Assembly (NCBI GenBank): GCA_027886175.1
Contig: JAJNNQ010000004.1
Coordinates: 2,232,001 to 2,296,000, forward strand
Source of the DNA: Phylloscopus collybita
Lineage: Eukaryota > Chordata > Aves > Passeriformes > Phylloscopidae
DNA length: 64,000 bases
Direction: 5' to 3'
Below are positions 47,914 through 60,837 of this stretch, in pieces. The stretch's first letter is position 1, and every line of letters begins with the position of its first letter. A program made the position numbers and the translations under genes. The notes beneath the pieces are model-generated. The model had not been told where the DNA came from. It saw nothing but the letters and a program-made list of their open reading frames with translations, and made no database searches.

Positions 47914-48767
47914 ATGCTCGTGAAAAAGGCTGCAGCAACCCAGACAGAGCTCACTAAAAAACACACAGCTGTCCAGGCATCAGGCTGTAGGGAATGCCTC
48001 AGCTTTCCACTGGACTGTAGCAGAGATGGCAGTGTTGTCAGATGTGATCAGATAGACAACGTACTCAGCCTGGTAGCAGAGCTCCAGGATGAAGCAGAAA
48101 GGTTAAGAAGTATTAGTGGAACCAGAAGGGGAGATAGACTTGTGGAACCAAGCTCTGTCCTCCATGAGACAGAAGCAGCCACCAGAAATTACGCAAGATC
48201 AAGGGAATCCCATGTCCATCCCCTGGCAAGGAGGTAGCAGTTGTAAACAAAGAAGCAAATGGAGCATAGTCCATGCTTGGGGTGCAAGCAAAATCATTCT
48301 TTGCCTACCTCACTCCTCCACTGAGGTATGTCTGCGCAAAAGTTATGAGCTTTTGTACACGGAAAACCAGCCAAAGGATGAAGAGGATGGAAGTCTGGTA
48401 ACACCAGAGGTGTCACCACACTCAGAAATGTGTACTTCCTCATATTACAACAACTTCCAAGGAGAATAAAACAAGTATTATGGTTGTAGGTGATTCCTTT
48501 CCAAGGGGAACAGAGCATCCAATATGCAGACTGGGCCCCTAGACAGTGTCTGATGACTCTCTGGGGCCTGGATTAAGGACATCAGCAGGGAACTTCCTAC
48601 CCTGGTGAGGCCCCCAGACTACTACTGGAGTAGGGCATCTCACCTCCCACAAGAGTTTATCTGTTGTTTTTTTACAGGTCAGATAACTCAAACTGGACAA
48701 GCTGTCTTGTAGTGAGTTATTTTGGTGCCATGGGGTTAACACTGGTCTGGCATTCCCTAGCTGCAAA
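47914..48767 (+). pseudogene. CR1 ORF1 remnant
   Basis: The frame at 47914-48237 reads CRECLSFPLDCS and then VLSLVAELQDEAERLRSI, the cysteine-containing start and coiled coil of CR1 ORF1 protein. Further on, near 48480-48530, a different frame gives VVGDSFPRGTEHPICRLGP, equivalent to the GDS block of the ORF1 esterase (SGNH hydrolase) domain. ORF1 proteins bind RNA and assist retrotransposition. Frameshifts split it into at least two frames. Confidence 0.85.
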
Positions 48768-48789
48768 AAACATCACACTGCTAAACTGA

Positions 48790-49305
48790 GATCTGGAAAG
48801 ATAAGATGTATTTCCAACTAATAGACACTTCCCTTTACAATTATAAAAGCAACTCCAAACTTTCACAAAGCAGAAATTTTCTACACATTTCCCTGGAAAT
48901 ATGTGGAGTTTCTCCTGTGAGTAGGGATTGCTTACTTCCCAGTCATTCCCCAGGGGTTAAGGGAAAGCAATCTGTGTACATTAGGTAAGTTACATTTGAC
49001 TCCTAATCAATACTATTTCTTTTGCTGGCTTTAATATAGGTACCTTGATATAGTGCACTGTTTTACATTATGCTGTAATCTACTATTAGTTCTTTCTAGT
49101 TTTGTATTGTGTAGTAAGTTTGATTAAGTTCTTTCTTCTGCCATCTCTTCTCTATTTAATAAAAAAATCATTTTTTAAATAAACATGATCTGCTGGTCTT
49201 AAAACTTGTGGGCCAGAGTAATTTCTTACATTTAAACTGCTGCCAAAATCTGAGGCTAAGGCAAGGCTTGTCTGAAGCTCAATCTGTTCTGTGACAACTA
49301 CTCAA
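48790..49305. other. Unidentified insert within the CR1
   Basis: CR1 similarity stops near 48785 and resumes near 49310-49400. The block contains TTTAATAAAA and AAATAAAC near 49157-49185, like the poly(A) signal region of an LTR, but I could not fix ends or a target duplication. Confidence 0.5.
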
Positions 49306-49879
49306 TATTACATCAAGGCCAGTGAAGTGACAACATAGTGTTTGAGGACAATTAAAAAGTTCTTCGGGGACATTTAGTAAGGAAATCTGAAACACAAGTT
49401 ATAGTCTCCTCTATACTTACAGCTGAAGGCAGCAGCGCTGGCTGAGTCTGTTAACGCAGGGCTCCGCGGCTGGTGTCATTGCTAAAACTGGTGGTTTTGA
49501 CAATCAAAGGCCAGTGCAGAACTGGGCATGCTGGCATCAGATGGGACTCACCCTCCACACTTTCTCAGTGAGGAGTCTTTGCTCAGGAACTAGTAGTGCT
49601 GATTTGCTCCTGGCAAGCTGTGGGATGAGATGCAAAGGTTAGACAGACAGGGTGCTAGTGAGGGAGGTCTGCCAGTGACTCTGAACTATGAGACACACAA
49701 GAGCACACTTGCAGTCTTACAGAGACAAGCCAGGGACCCCTGAGGCAACAGAAGCCAACAGGGAAACACCAAAGAAATTTTTCAAAGGAATTGAGAGGTT
49801 CTCCTCTAGGAAGGTTACATGACTGACAGCCCTGCCAAAGTGCCTCTACACTAGTGCACACAGCATTTAGCAACAAACA

Positions 49880-50470
49880 GGAGGAACTGGAAGCCACCAA
49901 CTAGAACACTGGTGCTGGAAAGTTACAACATTGTTGCCATCACTGACACTTGATGGTATGAACCCCATGACTGAATCACAACTACCAATGGCTACAGACT
50001 GCTCAGAAGAGATAGGAAAGGAAGGAGAGGTGGGGGGATTGCTCTGCACAGTTGGATTGAGTGTGAAGAGCTGTCTCTGAAGAACAGCCATGGGCAGGTT
50101 GAAAGCTGATCTGTGAGGATCAGAGACCGAGGAAACAAAGAGAACCTTTGTGGCTGGTGTCTACTACAGGCTGCCTGATCAAAGTGGAGATTGCAGTCCC
50201 AAGGAATATAGGTAAAGTCAGGAGCAAAGTTATGCCCCTGAACTTCAGGAATGTGAACTTCCAACTTTTCAAGGATACAGTCAATGGGACCACCAGGGAG
50301 ACTGCTGCTCCCAGAAACAGGAAAGCAGAACAGAGCTGGCAGACCTTCCATAGAGTACGAGGAGGGGCAAGAAATCCAGCAAGGAACGCAAGAGACTGGG
50401 GTGAGAGGGAACAGCTGATTAAACTAAAGGGAAAGAAGGCAATCTATAAACAATAGCCACAAGGACCGGT
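49880..50470 (+). pseudogene. CR1 ORF2 endonuclease remnant
   Basis: Plus-strand frames contain pieces of the APE-type endonuclease of CR1 ORF2. TTGTGGCTGGTGTCTACTAC (50148) is the region coding for the GVYYR-like element, and TGAACTTCAGGAATGTGAAC (50239) is the following conserved stretch. The frame 50148-50456 covers the later endonuclease part (NFQLFKDTVNG). Indels and stops occur throughout. Confidence 0.8.
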
Positions 50471-50970
50471 AACCTTAGAGAAGTGTAGAGACAGTGTTTG
50501 GTTGTAGAGGGATGAGATGAGGAAGGCCAAGGCAAAGCTGGAACTGAACATGAGAAGAGATGCAAAAGGGAACAGAAGGGCTTCAACATGTACATTCACC
50601 AGAAAAGGAAGACCAAAGAAGGTGTACCCTCCCTGATGAACAATGCTGGAAAACTGGTAATAAGGAAGGAAAAGGAGGCTGAGATACTCAGTGTCTTTTT
50701 TGCCTCAGTCTTCAATGGCAGCCTCTCTTCCCACACTTCTTGAGTGGATGAGCTGCAAGAAAGGAACTGAGGAAGTCAAAGTCCCTCCCACTGTATGTAA
50801 AGATCAGTCTGATGACCACCTGAGAACCTGAATGTACATAAGTCTGTGGGGCCCAATGAGGTGCATCCCAGAGTCCTGAGGGAACTGGCTGATGTAGTTG
50901 CCAAGCCACCTTCCACGGTGTTTGTAAAGTCCTGGCAGTCTGGAGAAGTCCCCAGTGACTGGAAGAGGGA

Positions 50971-51698
50971 TGTCCTAGGTTGTGGAGCCAAATATGTGTA
51001 TTCTATTTTCATCTGTGGGAGAGAGGCCTGACGCCTTCTAATAATGGGCCATTAGCACCCCCCAGGCTATAACCCTGCCCCCAGAGCGGTGCATCTGCAT
51101 TTCTGTCACCCTGTTGTGAGATGGATCACATCCCCCTGGCAGTGGGGGGTTGGGGGGAAGGCAGTTTGCTGTCTGGATAAAAGGAGACACAGAGACAGGA
51201 AAGCAGCGAGCTTCACCCAATTTCCTGGGAGGCAGACTGGACCCCTTCTCGTCCACTGGACCCTTCCCACCACAACTGGACCCTTTCCTACTGCCACTGG
51301 ATCCCTTTTACTATCACTGGACCCAGTTCTTCTACAGGATCATCTCTACTCCTCTACATCTCTATTGTGGAGTAGAATCACGTCTGCCACTTCAGAAGGA
51401 CTTTTGGACTGCTTTCAACACCCTGACCAGAAGGGTGTCAGGTTGTAACTCTGACTCTGTCAGGGTTTTCCAAAATTGTTGTTTGCTTGTTTGTTTGCTT
51501 GTTTGGTTGGGTGGTTTTGTTTCCTATTACATTTGTATTGTTAATATTCTTAGGACTGTTATTCCTATCCCTAAAATCTTTGCCTGAGAGCCCTTGATTA
51601 CAAAATTATAACTTGGCAGGGGGTGAGGGGTTTACATTCTCCATTCTAAGGGAAACCCCAGTTTCCCTGGCAAAAACTTGTCTTTCCAAACCAAGACA
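50971..51698 (+). mobile_element. Solo LTR inside CR1 RT, 5-bp duplication
   Basis: 728 bp from TGTCCTAGGTTGTGG to TCCAAACCAAGACA, flanked by AGGGA (50966-50970) and AGAGA (51699-51703), one mismatch. It has five ACTGGACCC-based units at 51235-51330 and (TTTG/CTTG)n at 51480-51510. It is nearest to the minus-strand copy at 16562-17301. Confidence 0.92.
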
Positions 51699-51775
51699 AG
51701 AGAGAACATTGTGGCCATCTTCTAAAAGGGTAGAAAGGAGAACTCTGGCAGCCAGGGTGCTCCCAACCTCACCCT

Positions 51776-52440
51776 GTGCCTGGGGATATCTTGGTACAGA
51801 TTCCCCTACATGCTGTGCTAAGGCACATGGAGAACAGGGAAGTGATTCAAGAGAGCCAGCACAGCTTCACCAAGGGCAAGTCCTGCCTGACCAACTCAGT
51901 GGCCTTGAATGCTGGAGTGACTCTGTCAGTGGACAAGGGAAGGAGATGTCATTTATCTGAACTTCTGTAAAGCCTTTGGTACCATCATCCCCCCCAACTC
52001 TAAATAGCAGAGAGATGGATTTTATGCATGGACTGTTCAGGATGAGAAATTGGTTGGATGGTCACACCCAGAGGGAAGTGGTAAAGGCTCAGTGTCCTGA
52101 TGGACAGTGATGACAAGTGGCTCCTCAAGGGTAAATATGGGGACGAGTGCTATTTAATATCTTCATTAATGACACAGAGGAAGCCATCAAGGGCACCGTA
52201 AGCAAATTTGCAGATGACACCAAGCTGAGTGCTGTGGTTGACACACCTGAAGGATGGGATGCCATTCAGAGAGATCTAGACAAAACAGAAATGGGGATCC
52301 AGGGGAATCTCATGGTTTTTAACAAGTACAAGGTGCTGCACCTGGCCTATTACCTGCTAACCCCTGGTACCAACACAGGCTGGGGGACAAAGGGATGGAG
52401 AGCAGCCCTGCGGGAACAACTTGGGGGTGCTGGTGGGTGA
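51776..52440 (+). pseudogene. CR1 reverse transcriptase remnant
   Basis: [16 protein letters not shown] (frame from 51776) is the RT entry motif. [14 protein letters not shown] residues follow in another frame near 51951, then from 52147 LFNIFINDTEE and KFADDTKLSAVVDTPEGWDA, containing the catalytic FADD box (52201-52220). The polymerase is complete in outline but frameshifted, so it is dead. The upstream RT part lies before the LTR. Confidence 0.88.
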
Positions 52441-53089
52441 GAGGCTGGACATGACCCAGCTATGGGCACTACCAGCCCAGAAAGCCAGATGTGTCCTGGG
52501 CTGCATCCAAAGCAGTGTGGGCAGCAGGGGAGGGAGGGGATTCTGCTTCTCTACTCTACTCTGGTGAGACCCCACCTGGAACCTGCATCCAGCTCTGGGG
52601 TCCCAGCACAGAAAGGACACAGAATTGCTAGAGTGAGCCCAGAGGAGGCCACAAAGATGATTAGGCAGATGGAGCACCTCTGCTGTGAGGAAAGGCTGAG
52701 AGAATTGGGATTAAGCCTAAAAAAGAGAAGGCTTAGGGGTGAACTAATTGTGGCCTTCCAATACCTGAAGGGTGCCTACAAGGGAGACCGAGAGAGACTT
52801 TTTACAAGGGCATGTTGTGACAGCGTGATGGAGAATGGCTTTAATCTGAAAGAGAGCATATTTAGATTACAGATTGGGAGAAATTCTTTAGGAGTGGTGA
52901 TACACTGAAACAGGTTGCCCACAGAAGCTGCAGATGCCTCATCCTGGAGGTGTCTCAAGGCCAGGTTGGATGGCACTCTGAGCAACGTGGTCTAGTGAAA
53001 AGTGTCTATGCCCATAGGAGGGGCTTTGGAACTAGAAGGTCTTTAAGGTTAATTCCAAGCCAAGTCATTCCATGATTCTACAATTCTAT

Positions 53090-56000
53090 TTCTCTTTCTT
53101 CCTTTCAATAAACTCGTGTTTCATAATCCAAAATGTTAAAAGGGAAAAGTTAGCTCATTGGGTGTCAGATAAGCATTTTCTGTTTCAGTCTGATATTCTT
53201 TTAATATGACCGCTAATATTTAAAAGTAGTTATTGCTGCTGCAGTGAAATACTGGTGAAAAGATTCCTGTATGTTCTGCACATGACCCTCAGCTGAAGTT
53301 AAGCTACCTGTTTCTGTTAAAGGATGCGGAGAAATTGCTTTTCTCAGCCTCAGCTGCTGAAAATAACTCATTGCTCTTCTCAAAATGCAATGTGTGTGTT
53401 TTCTCTGCCTGGGAGAAGCAAAGAGCATACCACAGGGGAGGTCAAGTTTCCTCTCCAAGTGGATGTTCTCAAAATCTTTATTTAAAAAGAAAAATAAACA
53501 AAAGAAAACCTGGTGTTCTACTATTACCTTGTGACTCCAGGAGCTGAGACGTTGGCTCATATCTTGTGGCAGTACTGAACTGGATTATGAACTCCTCCTT
53601 CATCAGCCCACAAACAGGTCATGGTAGGCAATCAGTACCACTTCCCATTTCACAATAATGGTTCAGATTTTCATTAAGGTTTGGGTCAGGAAGGTGCGAT
53701 CTCTGCCAGGAAAGCACAGGGAGGCATATTACTTGTGGGCAGTACAATGAATGCCTAGGCTTCAGAGGGCCATGGCCATTGTCCTTGCCATGCTGCTGTG
53801 GCTGTGTCTGCTGTGGCAATCACCTGCCCTGCAGCAGTTCTCAAGTACAGCACATGCACAGTCAGGACATTTTGATGACTTGGAGCATATTATGTTTGTC
53901 TTTTATGGGGATTGCTTCACCTGAAACAATGTCCAGCACTGTCAGGGGTGACAACACAAAGGGCTCCACATTACATGCCACTGTCACTGCCTCAGGCTGC
54001 TTCCCTTCTGCCCTGAGGGCAGCAGCTGGTTATCACTCAGGTCGAACAAGGGCTCGAAGGAAAAAGGTATCCACCTCTCTGGGAGAGCTCAGTTGCAGGA
54101 AACACCAGTCCTTCCTTCTCTTAGGTAGAAAATATATTGAGTTACTTTTTTTTCATCTATGTACATGAAAAGATGAGTAATTTCTCTTTGTATCAAATCA
54201 AGTGAGTCTAGTTGAAGAAACTAGAGCTGATGTTTGAAGAGAAAAGGGAACCCTGAGCCAGTGGAAATCCTTAACTGGGCACTGAGGAAAGGGGTGTTTT
54301 GAAAAGGTGAAGTGAGGTTGGGAGAGCAGTCACTTCCAAAAGCACAGCGAGAATATTTTCCTCATTTGGGATCATTTACTTGTCTGTTCAGAGTTGAGAA
54401 CTGGAAGGCAAAAGGAAGGGCAGAAAAGTTTAATTTTCCTCTTCTAATCTATGAATGTAAACAAAATGTAAAATGAGATTTATTACTGTTAAAATCTTGA
54501 AGGTCATTCTGACCAGAAGCAAAATTAAAATAACTGGCTAAGGATCATATTACTTTTGTTTAATACATCATTTAGTTTTAAATGTTGGACATGTTTTGAT
54601 AAACCTTCCCTTTTTGCAGAATTCACTCTATGAAAATATGAAAGTAAAAAGAAGAAATTAGGTACCATTCTTCACACATACAAAAATCCAGCAAAAATGC
54701 TTTTTGGAGGCTAACTAAATCCTAGCTCTCTTCCAGAAGTTTAATCAAGCTCACAAGAACAATTAACTAGGAAAAGCAAATGGATCTTCAATCAGCCTCC
54801 AGAATCAGAAAGTAAAAATCTTTTAATCTGAATAAACATGTTAAACCTTGCAAATGAGTGAAGAATAGCTGTGGGCCCTGAGTGTATCCCTAGTTCAGCC
54901 AAAAGATACACTGGATTTTATCTGCAAATGAGAATCAGACTTCCTTTGAGGAAAAAATAAAAAATGAAAGCCCACACATAGCAAAATGTAAGCAATAATT
55001 TGAACTCAAGCTCTCTGCTTTTTGATTTAAATCATGATTAAACATTATGCTTTAAATCATCATGATAAATTCATTTCCCCTCTTAGGAGAACTCTCCTTG
55101 TTCAACTGACACATGTAAATTCTCCATCAGAAAGGCTCAGCTACTAGTCAACATGCGTCCCCTTGATGAAGGGGGGCAGGGTGGAAAGTTTAATCCTGTT
55201 TTCCCATCCCCCTTCTTTCCATTTAATTACACTTTCTTCTTATCACAGATTCATAGCTTCTTTGTCATAAGGAGTGCCCCCTGCAGTTAAAATCATGGCA
55301 AGCAGAATAGAGATTGCCCAGAGCGTGTGTGGTAAAGATGTTTATCAAGCAAATGCAGATGAAGGTCATATTTTCCATGGTTTCCTTTTAGGATCTGTGT
55401 CCATGTGAAATGTCTTCCCCCTCAGCCTTGCTTTTCAGGTCTCTGTTTCATGGTGCTCAGACCAAACAAGACCCAATATATTTGTCCAGATAGATTTGTG
55501 GCAGAATATTCCCTGTAAAGCATCGTTGCTTCTAGAGTTATGCATCAGGTCCCTTGTGTAGCAGGAGAGAACAACTGTCTCTCAGCTCATGTCATCACCA
55601 CTTTTCACACCCTTGGTTTGAGCAAAGGCTGTCAGTTCCTTGTGAGCTGGGGAGAAAGTAGACTTGTTTTCTCCAACAGCCGCTTCAGCAGTCAAGTGTA
55701 TCTTGACTGTCTCTGCCTGATTTTGAGCAGCAGCAACACCTGGGCACAGAGAGAGTTTACAGCACAGCACAGTCCACTTACCTGGGGACCCAGGCCCAGT
55801 CGCCCAGCAGCAACAAAGCCTGCCTCTCCATGGAAGTGGGAATGGCTGCAAAGGCACTCCCATGCCCACACACTGCCTAGGTCTCTAGGCATGTTGCCAA
55901 ACCTACAGGAATTTATCTTAATGCAATATTGCCCTGGACCTTGAGGGGCCATTGCAGGAAGCCCCTCCCCTCCAAAATCCTGTTTATTTGAATACAGTGC

Positions 56001-59000
56001 TCTCCTGAAAAGATGTTCATAAACACCATAAAGTGTGCTTCAGTCATCTTAGGTAATTATTTTGAATGATTTTATATATACCTGTCAGACACCAAATGAG
56101 GAGGGAAATAGCAAATTCTTTACTAAAACACTTTTTTCTTTAGTAAAGTCTAATGTTCCATTTGTTAATTGTGTAACATCATGCAGCTTCTGGCATTTTC
56201 TTTTACTTGCCAATAGTCCATTATACTGGGGGTTTACTGCTTTTAGGTAACAACTGAGAAAAACCATATGAAGAACCCCTGGTACATCACAGGGCTTCTT
56301 CATCGCACATGGCGGCAGACACAGTGGTACAGCAGAAGGGTGATTTACAGTGAGAACTGTACAAGTGACAATGGCAGACAAACAACTCCCAGGCTCAATG
56401 ACTGAATTGATTGTTGGAAGGCAAAACCAACAGTTTTGTCACCAATCAGGACACCATGCAAAACCAGAACTCCCTGCAGATGTCAGGGAAGATGGGCCAG
56501 AACTTACTGATTTAATGGCATAATTCTATCTGCTGCTGTAGGATAATACTTTAACTGCAAATTAAAGTTCGGAAATGCTGAATAAGGGGTCAGTCACTTT
56601 TCAGTTTGATCCTGGACCAATCTGAATGTGAGAACATTAATAATGACCTGTGGGTTCTACTTGAGAGAAGTCACACAACATTAAATGCTTGCAAAACAGC
56701 ACTTACCCATATTCTTAATTTGTGTAAATAAACTGTATTACTATACACAGATACCAATTTAGTATTCCTAAGTAAAACTACTGATGGGGTATTATTAAAA
56801 TGGTCAATAAACTGTAGATAACTACTGCTCCAGAGTGAGCCCAGATGTTTGGAAATATGGCCTCTCACAGTGGGATGTGTTACTGTGTTGCATGGATTTA
56901 ATGTTTTCATTTTGCTTCTTTTGTGTTTCATGGCTGTCACTGATACTATCATTTTTCAGCTCACTTATCATGCTTGCATCCCAAAGAACCTGCACTGGGC
57001 TGAAAGGGAATATTTCCATTAGTTGCTATCTCTTGGAGCATAATGCCTTTTAGGATGGTAAGGGGAGGATCACATTCATAGGATTTTTGTATGCCAAAAG
57101 TGCTGTTGAACTCAGTCCTTGTTGTGTTACACAACACAGAGTAGATGTACATCACAGACAGGACTTGTCTGTGACTGCCTATGCCACATAGCCTCAAAAA
57201 GCTTCCTGGCACAGGAAGCTAAGGGTCATATGAGCTATTTATACAGTCACAGAGTACTGTCCTGGACCCAAGAGATACAGCAGCATTAGGTGATCACAAA
57301 AGCAGATCACACTTCATTGTACAGAGCAGAAAGAGCACCACAATCTCCACAAATTTGTCCTGAAGGGAGAACTGTCTTCTGAACCCAGTCTAAAGTTTCA
57401 TGTTAGGTCTCACTGTGTTGTGCCAGAGGCATCCACATCAATGGAAGGCTCACGCCATAGAAGTCTTCTCATGACTGTGGTCACTTACAGGAGTGGTGTT
57501 GTGGAATGGTAACATTCTTCACATCTGTCTTTTAAAATAATATTTAAGTAACACACAGTTTGGTGTGGATTTGTAAATAAACCATGAAATGGTTCACGAA
57601 CTAAAAATTCATACTTTCTTGAATCTAATACAATAGCAGATTTTGCCTTTGTTGTACAAAGAGGATTGTGGAGAGACAACAGTCCATAAATGCAGCATAC
57701 TAAAAGCCACTCACTGGTGCTCACATTTGCCTGAGCTTGCTTCTTCTAGAAATCTGAACAGTTAACTCACTTCTTGTCCTCACGAGTATTTGGGCACATC
57801 ATTCCCATGACTACATGTAATGGGAAAATTAACAGTGCTCTGAGTACCTCCTTCAAAACATACTAGAGAAAACTTGAGTTTTAGGCACACAATCATGAAG
57901 GATTCCCTGGGCTGACAAGGCAGGAAACACAACTGACTATGGCAGAAGATGTTTCCCATATAAAGGACCATGTATTTTAATTTTTCTGCCCAAGATCTCA
58001 GTGGAGATACCACCCAAGCAAGGGCCGGTTCCTCTCGCTTTACAGGTGAGTAAGATGCAGAGCTCATACATTACTTTCAGAGAGGTTCTCTCTGCTCGAG
58101 AAGAGTGCGAGCTGCCGAAGCGGCCGGCAGCACCAAGAGGAAGAACTGTGGCAGCAGCCGGGCAGTGGTGCCCTGCAGAGGGACAGTGCCTGCCCTGCAA
58201 TGGCACCTGGTGGCCCCGCAGGACACCTACACCTGCGGCGCAGGCACCCCGCCAGCAGCACGGCTGGGAGCGCTCCTCATCCCTGAGGATTTGCCGAGAT
58301 ATTTTTTGCTGCTCGGGTAGCCGGGAGAAGGCGGGGCAGGGACAGAGGGGGATGGGTGCTGTTAAATATTGATATTGATTCTGAGGATGCGGTTGGCTGA
58401 GGCATCATGGATGTGAATTCAGGCTAATCGACACAGGATGTATTGACCGTGAAATGCATCCGCAGGGCTGAGTCAGTCCCGTCATCTCTCAAGGTTATCT
58501 TGCCCCATCTGCTGCTGCGTGTCTGGGACAACTTTACAGTCAGTGCTGCTGCTGAGACATAGGGATGTTGTTGATGCACAGTACCCACAGCCGTCCCTGG
58601 TAGCTGTGGCAGACCAAAGGACAGAGCCCCCCATGTCCCCAGATTAGGCAATCTCCACCCATCCACCACGGATATCCTGCATGCACCACTGCTGCCATCC
58701 AGCCCATGTCAGGGGAGATCTCAGGGTTTCCTCTGAGGGCAGCAGGACATATCAGGGGACACATGTGCAGGTGAAATACAATGTTTGGTCCCCTTTCAGA
58801 AGAAGTCAGTTTCTCAAAACTGGACTTCTAAACTAGCAGAGTATTCAGATCATTTCAGGTGTTGAATTAGTTAGCCTCTTTTCAAAAAAACCATCCCTAG
58901 CAAAGGATACTCCAGCAGGACAGGTGTCTGAGTCTGCAAAGAGCCTGGAAAGATACAAGAATAATATCCTCTGGCATCTTAGCAATACATTCAGTCATGG

Positions 59001-60584
59001 GCAGAGGAAAAGCCATCAGGAAGCTGAGCACTTCCACAGGAAAGAGAAACCTCTCTCTGATGGCTTTTGCCCAGAGTACAGGTGGGAGTACTTTCAAAAA
59101 GCAGCTTGTGAAAAGGTACAGAGCAGGCACAGTACAGCCCCTGGCTGCTGTCCATTGATGCTGGAGTGTACTTCAAAGGCAAAATACAGCCCAGAAGGCT
59201 GAAGAGACAAGGAGTCACACACACCTTAGTCTGGCTTTAGAGAGCTGTATATGATTCTCCACAAGTATGAACGTTTCTCTAGTCCTGCAGCTTTCTATAG
59301 CACCCAAATCACTACTGCTGCTGCTCCTGTAGTACTCACCAGCACCGCCTGAACTGGTTTCTGGCCCAGAAAACTAATCTTTTGCTCTAGAACCCTAACA
59401 TCAGGTTGGAGGCATGTCTTTTGGACAGGTGGGAAAGGGGATGCTGGAACTGTGGTCACACATACACCCCAGTAACCCCACTTGATAACACTGGGTGGCT
59501 CTGTAGTCAGCACCACTGTCCCATGATGCCACCCAGCATCATGTAGATGCATTACCTACAGTCTTCTGTATCCTGGAGCTCTCACCAGCTTCCACACTGT
59601 GGGCCGGTGTTTCAGGAGTTAAGCCTTTACTGTGGATTTACATTTATGCTATTCTGATGACGTACAGCAAGCCCTGAGTAGGATTATATTACATTACTCT
59701 TAGTATAAGCCCCTTTGCAATGCCCTAGCAGTATAAAGTGGATCCAGTGACTCACGTTCCCTTCATGGTTGGTTCTCCATCACCAGGTTATCGGACAAAC
59801 TTGCTTTTGGATGAAGCTTTAATCAGTTCTGATTAGCAATCCTAGAGCAGATGACATAACCTGGGTCACAACAGCAAAACTGAGTTTTGTATTTGTATGA
59901 ATAAAGTAACACTATGTCCAGAGTGGGGGGACTGAGTCTTCCAGTCAGTATGGGGATGAATGGGGTAGCAGAAATTTCCATTGTGCCTGAGAGTCTTGAG
60001 AGTTCTTCCCACAGCAGCAGGAAAAGTCCAATTGTTCTCTTAATAAAAGGATTCTTAAAAACCCAGTAATAATAGCAAATCATGTAGATGTCATCTTCCA
60101 TCATCACTGAGCTGGGCAAGCCTCAAAAAGATGAGGTTTTGTTCTCAAGTGCTTGCATCTATTTGCTTCTTTCACACCCTAAAATTACATTTAGGTCATT
60201 TATATGATGGCATTTCTTATCCACAAGTAGTGCACTGTTGTATACACTGGTCTTCTGCAGGAGGCTGAGGAGGGGCCAGGAGTGAGGGCTACCAATTAAA
60301 ATGTTCCACAGGAATGGGGCAGAGACTCACTTTTCTTTGGTCCTGTTCTGGCTGCCCCAGGTGATATTTCAAGTCTTTGCTTCCTACTTTGAAAGAGTGG
60401 AGCAACCAAGAAGCACTACTGAGAATGGGGAGGAACACTCCCTCAGTGATAATGGTCCCAGCAAAGCTTCTTGCACACCTGTTCCCCATGCCTCGATGCC
60501 TCAAGGGTCTGGGACCAGATTCTCTACAGCAGAGATTAATTTGAAACTGGAGCAAGGCTGTTCACCCAAACTAAGGTTTCAAGA
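53090..60584. other. Unclassified sequence, no gene seen
   Basis: Apart from the CpG-rich patch at 58.1-58.35 kb I recognise nothing. Frames of 100-134 codons (53213-53560 -, 53779-54168 +, 55540-55944 +) are without motif and are opposed by other open frames. Confidence 0.4.
58085..58345. promoter_or_regulatory. Small CpG-rich patch, possible promoter or exon
   Basis: About 17 CpG in roughly 250 bp of GC-rich DNA, in a region that is otherwise AT-rich with few CpG. Just upstream, CAG|GTGAGTAAG at about 58045-58056 is an excellent splice-donor match. No TATA box or clear reading frame supports a gene, and an unmethylated regulatory site or a decayed GC-rich repeat are alternatives. Confidence 0.3.
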
Positions 60585-60837
60585 CAGCCTCAAGATGCAC
60601 CAGAGGAGGTTCAGGTTGAGGTAAGGAAGAAGTTCTTCACAGGAAGGGTGAAGGGTGAATAGACATTAGACTGGGCTGCCCAGGGAGGTGGTGGAGTCAT
60701 CATCCCTAGAGGTGTTTAAGGAAAGACTGGACATGGCACTTGGTATGTACCACGGTGTGTTTGACAGAGTGGCATTCATAGGTTGGACTTCTATGAACTC
60801 CGAGAGCTTTCTCAACTTATTGGTTCTGTGATTCTGT
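60585..60837 (+). mobile_element. CR1 LINE 3' tail
   Basis: GGTAAGGAAGAAGTTCTTCA (60620), TGCCCAGGGAGGTGGTGGAG (60677) and the ending TATTGGTTCTGTGATTCTGT are characteristic of CR1 3' ends. Confidence 0.92.

Larger units (their letters stand above)
47905..53089 (+). mobile_element. Near-full-length decayed CR1 LINE with insertions
   Basis: It contains ORF1 (from about 47914), the ORF2 endonuclease area (about 49880-50470), reverse transcriptase on both sides of an inserted LTR, and the 3' UTR ending with TCCATGATTCTACAATTCTAT near 53089. Two foreign segments interrupt it: the solo LTR 50971-51698 and an unidentified block at about 48790-49305. Without them it would be roughly 3.9 kb, against about 4.5 kb for a full CR1. 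All frames are broken, so it is inactive. Most bird CR1 copies are severely 5'-truncated, so the 5' completeness is uncommon. Confidence 0.9.

Noticed and set aside
58001..58372. 123-codon frame over the CpG patch
   Set aside because: GC-rich DNA tends to be open; no motif, and the minus strand is open as well.
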